A stretch of DNA of 6,173 bases, from contig JAJZYE010000067.1 in the NCBI GenBank assembly GCA_021806055.1, positions 1 to 6,173 of the forward strand, in the 5' to 3' direction. Shown piece by piece: positions 1 through 4,755 of the stretch. This stretch comes from Actinomycetes bacterium (GTDB lineage: Bacteria > Actinomycetota > Acidimicrobiia > Acidimicrobiales > RAAP-2). The notes under the pieces were generated by a model, which was given only the letters and a program-made list of their open reading frames with translations, did not search any database and was not told the DNA's origin. Positions within the stretch are counted from its first letter, which is position 1. Each line of letters begins with the position of its first letter. Made by a program: the position numbers and the translations under genes.

Positions 1-31
1 CGCCTCACGCTCCCCGCCGTAGCGCGACGGG

Positions 32-41
32 CCGGCGCCGG
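32..41. promoter_or_regulatory. GC palindrome next to the DUF302 promoter
   Basis: CCGGCGCCGG is a perfect 10-bp palindrome ending one base into the GGTAGAGT promoter motif. A second short inverted pair, CCGT at 17-20 and ACGG at 27-30, lies just upstream. Either could be a protein-binding site or a small hairpin, but such short GC palindromes also arise by chance in DNA of this composition. Confidence 0.2.
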
Positions 42-54
42 TAGAGTCGCCACG
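40..54 (+). promoter_or_regulatory. Probable leaderless promoter of the DUF302 gene
   Basis: TAGAGT at 42-47 fits the actinobacterial -10 pattern TANNNT and is preceded by GG. The seventh base after its last T is 54, which is the G of the GTG start codon, so transcription would begin on the start codon itself. There is no Shine-Dalgarno sequence before the gene, which fits a leaderless mRNA. No recognisable -35 hexamer lies 16-18 bases upstream. A related GGTAGCGT occurs at 486-493. Confidence 0.5.
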
Positions 55-449
55 TGAACGAACTCACCACCTCCGTAGCACTCCCACTCGCCGAGGCCGC
101 GCAGCGCGTTCGCGACGCCCTGGCCGAACACGGCTTCGGCGTCCTGACCGAGATCGACGTGGCGCGCGTCTTTCACGACAAGCTGGACGTCGAGCGCACG
201 CCGCTCACCATCCTGGGCGCGTGCAATCCCGTCATGGCCCACAGTGCCCTCGAGCGCGACGCCGCCGCCGCGCTCAACCTCCCGTGCAACGTCGTACTCG
301 ACGAATCGACACCGGGTGTGACCCGCGTGTCGATTGCCGATCCCACCGCCATGCTGCCCGGTCGAGAGCTGGCCGACCTCACCGAGGGCGCCCGAGCGAA
401 GTTACGTGACGTCATCCGCTCACTGGAAGCCGCTACCGCGGGCTCGTAG
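54..449 (+). CDS. DUF302 domain protein
   Basis: This 131-residue soluble protein covers essentially a whole DUF302 domain, a small alpha/beta family of unknown biochemical function found widely in bacteria and archaea. Family hallmarks are clear: EHGFGVLTEIDV near residues 25-36, ILGACNP at 53-59 and LPCNVV at 76-81, followed by an RVSIADP strand at 91-97. Two cysteines, C57 and C78, sit in the conserved motifs and could in principle bind a metal or be redox-active, but no activity is established. There is no signal peptide or membrane segment, so it should be cytoplasmic. The GTG start at 54 is chosen because the domain begins soon after it and a -10-like hexamer ends 6 bases upstream; no ribosome binding site is present. 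The gene appears to be a single transcription unit, followed by a strongly structured gap before the next gene. Family assignment is secure; function is not. Confidence 0.9.
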   Translation: MNELTTSVALPLAEAAQRVRDALAEHGFGVLTEIDVARVFHDKLDVERTPLTILGACNPVMAHSALERDAAAALNLPCNVVLDESTPGVTRVSIADPTAMLPGRELADLTEGARAKLRDVIRSLEAATAGS

Positions 450-492
450 GCACGGTCCGTGCGTCACGACGGCCCCGACCCGCGCGGTAGCG
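431..492. repeat. Long-range inverted repeat spanning the DUF302 stop
   Basis: CGCTACCGCG at 431-440, inside the last codons of the DUF302 gene, is the exact reverse complement of CGCGGTAGCG at 483-492. The arms are 42 bases apart and enclose the smaller hairpin at 450-462. The right arm also overlaps the GGTAGCGT promoter-like motif at 486-493. The RNA could form a 10-bp closing stem with a nested hairpin; as DNA it could be a paired protein site. Its role is unknown. Confidence 0.4.
450..462 (+). terminator. Hairpin directly after the DUF302 stop
   Basis: GCACGG-T-CCGTGC is a perfect hyphenated palindrome beginning on the base after the TAG stop. In RNA it gives a 5-bp GC-rich stem with a 3-base loop. 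There is no following T run, so it is not a canonical intrinsic terminator; U-poor hairpins at gene ends have been proposed to work in high-GC actinobacteria. The position supports a transcript-end role, but this is weak evidence. Confidence 0.25.
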
Positions 493-493
493 T
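486..493 (+). promoter_or_regulatory. Possible promoter of the PAP2-SCO1 unit
   Basis: GGTAGCGT repeats the GG-TANNNT arrangement seen before the DUF302 gene (GGTAGAGT at 40-47). With TAGCGT at 488-493 as -10, transcription would start near 500 and leave a leader of about 59 bases that includes the ribosome binding site at 548-552. No -35 element is obvious. The motif overlaps the right arm of the inverted repeat 431-492, so the promoter and that structure could interfere with each other. Confidence 0.35.
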
Positions 494-547
494 AGGGACA
501 GTCGCACCCGATCTACCGCCACCTCGCGCGTGTCGCCGTCAACCAAC

Positions 548-552
548 GGAGA
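548..552 (+). promoter_or_regulatory. Ribosome binding site of the PAP2 gene
   Basis: GGAGA lies 6 bases before the ATG at 559. It decides that start over the earlier out-of-frame possibilities. It also contrasts with the DUF302 and MarR genes in this window, which have no such site. Confidence 0.65.
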
Positions 553-558
553 ACAGCC

Positions 559-1170
559 ATGGATACCAGTCTGTACCGCCAGATCAACACGTTCGCGATC
601 CACACGGCGTGGGCCCACTCGTTCATGGCCTTCGCCGCGGTCTACGGGGTCGGCGTCTTCGCCCTGCTGGTGCTCGCGGGCTGGTGGTACGCGCGATTCA
701 GCTCCGACGCCATCCACAGCGTCGCCGCGACCGGGTGGGCGGCCCTCGCCGTGTTCGTCGCCTTCGGAGTCAACCAACCGATCGTGAACGCCGTCGCTCG
801 GCCCCGCCCGTTCCTCAAGGTACCCGGGGCCGAGGTACTCGTCGCCCGGTCCACCGACTACTCCTTTCCGTCCGATCACGCCGTCGTGGCCGGCGCCGCC
901 ACGATGGGACTCTGGATCGCCGCCGCCTACGGGCCCCGGGCGCTGCGCTGGCTCGCCGGGCTGTCGACCTTCCTCGCCCTGTTCATCGCCTTCGCCCGCG
1001 TGTACGTCGGGGTGCACTACCCGGGGGACGTGGCAGCGGGTCTCCTCATAGGGGCTGCGGTCACGACCGTGGGGTGGTTCCTGCTGCGACGGATCGGCGT
1101 CGCCATCGCGCGCGCCGTGTCCCAACGTGACGCCCTGCGGCCCCTGGTCGTGGCGAACACGAGGTCCTAA
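559..1170 (+). CDS. PAP2-family phosphatase, BcrC-like (probable undecaprenyl-diphosphatase)
   Basis: This 203-residue integral membrane protein belongs to the type 2 phosphatidic acid phosphatase superfamily. Members of the BcrC branch remove a phosphate from undecaprenyl diphosphate on the outer face of the membrane and so recycle the lipid carrier of cell-wall synthesis. The catalytic motifs are readable in order: RPRPF at 81-85, FPSDH at 103-107 with catalytic His107, and AR-x5-H-x3-D at 146-157 with His153 and Asp157. PSDH instead of PSGH is typical of BcrC-like enzymes. The lysine expected seven residues before the second RP is V76 here, so the first motif is atypical. Hydrophobic stretches at about 23-42, 54-72, 108-124, 130-146 and 156-176 fit a five- or six-helix fold. 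A good ribosome binding site precedes the ATG. The SCO1-like gene starts 4 bases after the stop, so the two are probably co-transcribed. The substrate is inferred; other lipid phosphates are possible. Confidence 0.85.
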   Translation: MDTSLYRQINTFAIHTAWAHSFMAFAAVYGVGVFALLVLAGWWYARFSSDAIHSVAATGWAALAVFVAFGVNQPIVNAVARPRPFLKVPGAEVLVARSTDYSFPSDHAVVAGAATMGLWIAAAYGPRALRWLAGLSTFLALFIAFARVYVGVHYPGDVAAGLLIGAAVTTVGWFLLRRIGVAIARAVSQRDALRPLVVANTRS

Positions 1171-1174
1171 GTCG

Positions 1175-1972
1175 ATGACTGCCCCGCACGACGACCGACC
1201 AGACGGCGCCCCGGCGGTCGACGCCGCGGCGCCCGCCGCCGGCACGCCCCGCCCACGACGAGGGTCCTGGGTGACGTTCTACGTCCTCCTCGCCGTCGCG
1301 GCGATCGTCACCGGCTCACTGCTCGCCCTGGTCATCCACCGTCACCAGTCATCGGCGAGCCCCGTCCTTCGCCCCTCGGGGCTGCCGGCTGCGGTCTCGA
1401 CCGCCACCGCGAATCTCATGGCCCTCTCCCCCGTACCCACTCACCATGCGCCGGGCTTCACCCTCACCGACCAGAAGAACCACACCCTGTCCCTCTCACA
1501 GTTTCGCGGACGAGCCGTCGTCCTCGAGTTCATGGACCCCCACTGCGTCGACATCTGCCCCATCGTCTCCCAGGAGTTCATCGACGCCAATCGCGATCTC
1601 GGCTCGCTCTCGTCGCGCGTCGCGTTCATCGCCGTGAACGTCAACCAGTACTTCCCCAGCGTGGCCAGCATGGCCGCCTTCACTCGCGAACACCAGCTCA
1701 ACACCATCGCGTCGTGGCACTTCTTCACCGGGCCCACTCCCCTCCTGCAGCGGGTGTGGCACGACTACGGGATCACCGTGGAGGCCCCCAACCCCAAGGC
1801 CGACATCGTGCACACGTCGCTCGTGTACTTCATCGACCCGCACGGCAACGAGCGCTACATCGCCTCACCCCAGGTGGACCACACCGCGGCCGGAGCCGCC
1901 TTCCTCCCCGCACCCTCTCTCGCGGCGTGGGGCCAGGGCATCGCCCAGGTCGCGGCCAGCCTCGTGCGCTGA
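1175..1972 (+). CDS. SCO1/SenC-like membrane-anchored copper chaperone / thioredoxin-fold protein
   Basis: This is a 265-residue protein. A proline/alanine/charged N-terminus (1-30) lies before one membrane helix (about 32-54), then a linker leads into an extracytoplasmic thioredoxin-like domain (about 90-260). The SCO1/SenC signature is present: a CxxxCP motif with C124 and C128 in DPHCVDICP, and the distal histidine H213 in VHTSLVYFIDPHG. In SCO proteins these three residues bind copper for delivery to the CuA site of cytochrome c oxidase, or act in thiol-disulfide exchange. The frame stays open upstream to an ATG at 1127, but the ATG at 1175 is preferred: it avoids overlapping the PAP2 gene and has GAGG 10 bases upstream. 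No oxidase subunit or other copper gene is in view, so its client is not shown. It probably shares a transcript with the PAP2 gene. Family assignment is strong; copper delivery rather than general redox activity is an inference. Confidence 0.85.
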   Translation: MTAPHDDRPDGAPAVDAAAPAAGTPRPRRGSWVTFYVLLAVAAIVTGSLLALVIHRHQSSASPVLRPSGLPAAVSTATANLMALSPVPTHHAPGFTLTDQKNHTLSLSQFRGRAVVLEFMDPHCVDICPIVSQEFIDANRDLGSLSSRVAFIAVNVNQYFPSVASMAAFTREHQLNTIASWHFFTGPTPLLQRVWHDYGITVEAPNPKADIVHTSLVYFIDPHGNERYIASPQVDHTAAGAAFLPAPSLAAWGQGIAQVAASLVR

Positions 1973-2165
1973 CCAGCGAGTCCGCGACCGTCGACGGCCG
2001 CGTCGTGAGGTGCTGACACCCGCGGCACGGGTCGACCCGCCGAACAGCACACCACTCATCCCCGCCCGCCGGACGGGCCGCACCTCGCCGCACCTCGCCG
2101 CACCTCGATGTCACCACCAACCACCACACCCGCGAACTGGTGCCCCGGCCAGTACTCGTTAGGAA
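1973..2165. other. Intergenic region between the SCO1-like and MarR genes
   Basis: I see no gene here. The stretch holds three GC-rich dyads: CGACG-GCCG-CGTCG at 1992-2005, the perfect 12-bp palindrome CGGGTCGACCCG at 2028-2039, and GCCCG-CCGGA-CGGGC at 2064-2078. None is followed by a T run, so none is a canonical terminator, although any could end the PAP2-SCO1 transcript. A 10-bp tandem repeat follows at 2077-2107. After about 2150 the composition changes sharply to AT-rich, marking the MarR promoter. Confidence 0.5.
2077..2107. repeat. Tandem repeat, 3.1 copies of GCCGCACCTC
   Basis: The 10-base unit GCCGCACCTC is repeated three times without error, followed by one more G. It lies about 60-90 bases upstream of the MarR promoter and touches the hairpin at 2064-2078. 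The period is close to one helical turn, so the copies would face the same side of the DNA. This could suit cooperative protein binding, or it may be a simple replication-slippage product. Confidence 0.6.
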
Positions 2166-2183
2166 ATACAATAATTAGAGTAT
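2166..2183. promoter_or_regulatory. Probable MarR operator overlapping promoter and start codon
   Basis: ATACAATAATTAGAGTAT is an 18-bp imperfect palindrome of the form ATAC-nn-TAATTA-nn-GTAT; 7 of 9 positions per half are symmetric. Its size, AT-rich half-sites and place directly before a MarR-family gene are typical of MarR operators, which usually mediate autorepression. It covers the candidate -10 hexamers and the first two bases of the ATG at 2182, so a bound dimer would block both polymerase access and initiation. The TACAAT half resembles half-sites of the OhrR branch of MarR regulators, but the single cysteine of this regulator is not placed like the OhrR sensor, so that likeness should not be pressed. 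Binding by this protein is inferred. Confidence 0.55.
2167..2175 (+). promoter_or_regulatory. Promoter -10 region of the MarR-ClC operon, probably leaderless
   Basis: Two overlapping hexamers each match the TATAAT consensus at five of six positions: TACAAT at 2167-2172 and AATAAT at 2170-2175. They predict transcription starts at about 2179 and 2182, that is 3 or 0 bases before the ATG at 2182. No ribosome binding site stands at a usable distance (the only purine run, AGGA at 2161-2164, is 17 bases away). The mRNA is therefore probably leaderless or nearly so. No good -35 element is visible. Confidence 0.55.
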
Positions 2184-2676
2184 GAAAGTATCGAGTGACG
2201 GGGCCACGACGCGCGTCACCACCGAGGACGTCATCGACGCCGTGGTGTCGGCCAGCCGCGCGCTGGTGGGTGTCGCCGCACGATCGATCGCGGCGACGGG
2301 CGAGGACGTCACCGTGGTGCAGTACCGCACACTGGTCGTCCTCGCGTCGCGGGGGCCCCAGAGCCTGGGCGGACTAGCGACACTCGTGGGCGTCACACCC
2401 GCGACGGCGACGCGAATGTGTGACCGGCTCGTACGCAAGCACCTCATCACCCGTCATACGCAACGAGGTGATCGACGACAGATCCGGGTCTCGCTCTCAC
2501 CGCGGGGGCGCCAGATGGTGGATGCCGCGACCGAGTTCCGACGACGCGAGATCCGTCGCATCATCGCCACCATTGCGCCCGACGAGCAGGGACTGCTCGT
2601 ACGTGCCCTCACCGACTTCGCCCGAGCCGCCGGCGAGATGAGTGACGAGCAGTGGCTCTCGGACTGGGACGTGTAG
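2182..2676 (+). CDS. MarR-family transcriptional regulator
   Basis: This 164-residue protein has the MarR winged helix-turn-helix layout. An N-terminal dimerisation helix (about 14-38) is followed by the helix-turn-helix at about 61-84 (SLGGLATLVGVTPATATRMC and onward). A wing follows at about 88-107, with the family's DxR-type element in RGDRRQIRVSLSPRG, and long C-terminal helices (about 109-150) complete the dimer interface. Such proteins bind palindromic operators as dimers and usually repress until a small molecule, oxidant or metal releases them. The single cysteine, C80, lies in the recognition helix region rather than at the N-terminus, so an OhrR-type peroxide mechanism is not indicated. 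The ATG at 2182 is the first start in frame, lacks a Shine-Dalgarno sequence, and lies inside the palindrome 2166-2183. The stop is directly followed by the GTG of the ClC gene, so the regulator and the channel are almost certainly co-transcribed. The inducing signal cannot be read from the sequence. Confidence 0.9.
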   Translation: MKVSSDGATTRVTTEDVIDAVVSASRALVGVAARSIAATGEDVTVVQYRTLVVLASRGPQSLGGLATLVGVTPATATRMCDRLVRKHLITRHTQRGDRRQIRVSLSPRGRQMVDAATEFRRREIRRIIATIAPDEQGLLVRALTDFARAAGEMSDEQWLSDWDV

Positions 2677-4755
2677 GTGATCGCCACCGTGCAACGTCGG
2701 GTCGCGCAGCTTCGCCAGTCCCTGTTGCCGCTGCGATCGCTGGTGTCGCACTGGTTCGTGACCACCAGTTACGTCCGCAAGTGGCTCGTCCTCGGGATGA
2801 TGATTGGTGTCATCGCGGGGCTCGGGGCGGTGGTCTTCTACGCGACACTGACCTTCTGCACTCACCTCTTCCTCGGCGTGCTCGGCGGCTACCGCCCGCC
2901 GACACCCGCCGGCGAGGGGAACTTCCTCGGCACCACTCACTTCACGCGCCCGTGGGCGATCCCCCTGGTTACGGGGTTCGGTGCGTTGCTCGCGGGAATC
3001 CTCGTCTTCTCGGTGGCTCCCGACGCCGAGGGCCACGGCACCGACGCCGCGATCTCGGCGGTCCACCACGATCCACGCGGCATTCGCCTGCGCACGGTGG
3101 TCGTCAAGATCGTGGCCTCAGCGCTGACCATCGGGTCGGGGGGATCGGGCGGGCGCGAGGGTCCCACCGGTCAGATCAGCGCCGGGTTCGGGTCCCTGTT
3201 CGCCCGGCTCTTCGATCTCAGTCCCACCGACGCCCGGATCGCCGTCGCCAGCGGCATTGGCTCGGGCATCGGCTCGATCTTCGGGGCTCCGCTGGGCGGA
3301 TCCGTGTTGGCCACCGAGATCATGTACCGCGACGACTTCGAGGTGGAGGCCCTCCTGCCGGCGTTCATCGCGTCGACCGTCGGCTACGTCGTCTTCGGCG
3401 CGTTTGAGGGCTACCAACCACTCTTCGGCTACGTCGGCAACTACCGGCTCACCGGTGCCGCGCAGCTCGGCTGGTTCGCGGTGATCGGCATCCTGGGTGG
3501 ACTGGTCGGCCTCGGCTACGCCCGGGGCTTCTACGCCATGGTCGACTGGTTCTCGCGCCTGCGGGTCCCTCGATGGATCCGCCCGGCGATGGGTGGCGTG
3601 GTCGTCGGTCTCATCGCCCTGGCCATCCCCGAGGTCATGGGCACCGGCTACGGATGGATCCAGCAGTCGATGGGCCAACGCCTCCTGCAGATCCCCCTGT
3701 GGATCGTGATCGCGCTCCCCTTCGCGCGTATCCTGGCGACGGGCTTGTCGATCGGCTCGGGTGGCTCGGGCGGCATCTTCGGCCCCGGCATGGTGATCGG
3801 GGCTTTCCTCGGGGCCGCGGTGTGGCGCGTGTTCGAGCCCCTCACCCTCGGCCTCGGCCACGACCCCGCCCCCTACGTCATCGTCGCGATGATGGCCTGC
3901 TTCGGGAGCATCTCGCGCGCGCCGCTCGCCGTGATGCTGATGGTGGCCGAGATGACCGGGACCCTGACCCTGATCGTCCCGGCCATGGTCGCCGTGGGAC
4001 TCGCGACGCTCATCGTCACGCGCACCGATGCCACCATCTACCGCAGCCAGCTGCGCAACCGTGCCGAGTCGCCGGCGCACCGCATCCTCGCCGGGCTCCC
4101 CCTGCTCGCCGTCACCGACGTGCAGCACGCCATGGCGCGGCCCCGCGTCGTAGCCACGACCCACGACACCGTCAGCCTGGTCAACCAGTCACTCGACGAC
4201 TCGCGGGTCGCCGGCGCGCCGGTCGTCGACGGCGAGGGACGCTACGTGGGGGTGGTCACCCGCGCCGCGCTCGAGTCGCAGGCGCCCGACACCACGATCG
4301 CCGACGTGCCCACCACCGTCGTGACACCCCTGCACGACCTCAACCACCTCGACCAGGCCCTCGACACCCTCATGACCTCGGCGACCTCGTGGCTGCCCGT
4401 GGTCGATCAGAACCGCCGCCTGGTGGGGACGCTCTCCATCTCGGACCTCGTGCGGGGCTACCGCATCGCCCTGCAGTCGACCCTGCGCCGCCTGAGTGCC
4501 GTCACCAGTGACGGGCAGCGCGAGATCGTCGTGGCGGCCGGCTCGACCCTCGACGGCGAGCCCGTTCGCGGGGACGTGCCGCACGGCATCCTCATCACGT
4601 CCATCGAGCGCGGCCTGGACGTCATCCAGCCGACCGGCGACACGATCGTGCGCGCCGGTGACCGGCTATCCGCGCTGGGCTCGACGGCCGCCCTCGACCA
4701 GCTCCAGGCCGTGGCGTCCCCCTCGGCGGACGGTGGGCCAGCCACCGGCCCCTAA
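2677..4755 (+). CDS. ClC-family chloride channel/transporter with CBS pair and RCK_C-like domain
   Basis: This 692-residue membrane protein moves anions across the cytoplasmic membrane. The ClC core spans about residues 33-455. It has the gating glutamate E161 in GREGPTGQ, the second filter motif GGIFGPG (365-371) and the anion-coordinating tyrosine Y455. A tandem CBS pair follows (about 480-535 and 541-597); such pairs bind adenine nucleotides in related proteins. A final domain (about 610-680) resembles the RCK_C/TrkA-C ligand-binding module of potassium channels. Two positions are unusual: the GSGIP filter region reads GHGTD (119-123), and the inner proton glutamate of the E. coli exchanger corresponds to I215 beside E214. 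Lack of that glutamate is shared with channel-type ClCs and suggests weak or absent proton coupling. The GTG start abuts the MarR stop, with GGGA 7 bases upstream, and implies translational coupling. The TAA stop overlaps the arsC stop on the other strand. Family is certain; ion selectivity and mechanism are inferred. Confidence 0.93.
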   Translation: MIATVQRRVAQLRQSLLPLRSLVSHWFVTTSYVRKWLVLGMMIGVIAGLGAVVFYATLTFCTHLFLGVLGGYRPPTPAGEGNFLGTTHFTRPWAIPLVTGFGALLAGILVFSVAPDAEGHGTDAAISAVHHDPRGIRLRTVVVKIVASALTIGSGGSGGREGPTGQISAGFGSLFARLFDLSPTDARIAVASGIGSGIGSIFGAPLGGSVLATEIMYRDDFEVEALLPAFIASTVGYVVFGAFEGYQPLFGYVGNYRLTGAAQLGWFAVIGILGGLVGLGYARGFYAMVDWFSRLRVPRWIRPAMGGVVVGLIALAIPEVMGTGYGWIQQSMGQRLLQIPLWIVIALPFARILATGLSIGSGGSGGIFGPGMVIGAFLGAAVWRVFEPLTLGLGHDPAPYVIVAMMACFGSISRAPLAVMLMVAEMTGTLTLIVPAMVAVGLATLIVTRTDATIYRSQLRNRAESPAHRILAGLPLLAVTDVQHAMARPRVVATTHDTVSLVNQSLDDSRVAGAPVVDGEGRYVGVVTRAALESQAPDTTIADVPTTVVTPLHDLNHLDQALDTLMTSATSWLPVVDQNRRLVGTLSISDLVRGYRIALQSTLRRLSAVTSDGQREIVVAAGSTLDGEPVRGDVPHGILITSIERGLDVIQPTGDTIVRAGDRLSALGSTAALDQLQAVASPSADGGPATGP

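Noticed and set aside
1127..1174. Upstream ATG extension of the SCO1-like protein.
   Set aside because: It would overlap the PAP2 gene by 44 bases and add an unremarkable peptide. The ATG at 1175 lies just after the PAP2 stop and has a GAGG upstream.
433..1245. A 270-codon minus-strand frame opposite the PAP2 gene.
   Set aside because: It has low-complexity Gly/Arg/Asp composition and no domain, and it overlaps a plus-strand gene with intact catalytic motifs and a good ribosome binding site.
2028..2039. The perfect palindrome CGGGTCGACCCG, considered as an intrinsic terminator of the SCO1-like gene.
   Set aside because: It gives at most a 4-bp stem with a 4-base loop, has no T run and lies 56 bases past the stop. 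It is noted in the intergenic entry but not called a terminator.
3133..3774. The repeated GSGGSGG stretches at residues 153-159 and 360-366 of the ClC protein, considered as an internal duplication.
   Set aside because: ClC proteins are built from two related halves with glycine-rich helix ends facing the anion path, so the similarity is expected of the family and not a recent repeat.
3118..4164. A 348-codon open frame on the minus strand opposite the ClC gene.
   Set aside because: Its translation is rich in Arg, Gly, Asp, Glu and His with no recognisable domain, as expected for the antisense of a high-GC gene. The plus-strand ClC frame has clear family motifs throughout.
3573..4511. A 312-codon plus-strand frame shifted relative to the ClC gene.
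   Set aside because: It is dominated by Arg, Pro and His, typical of an out-of-frame reading of GC-rich coding DNA, and shows no motif.
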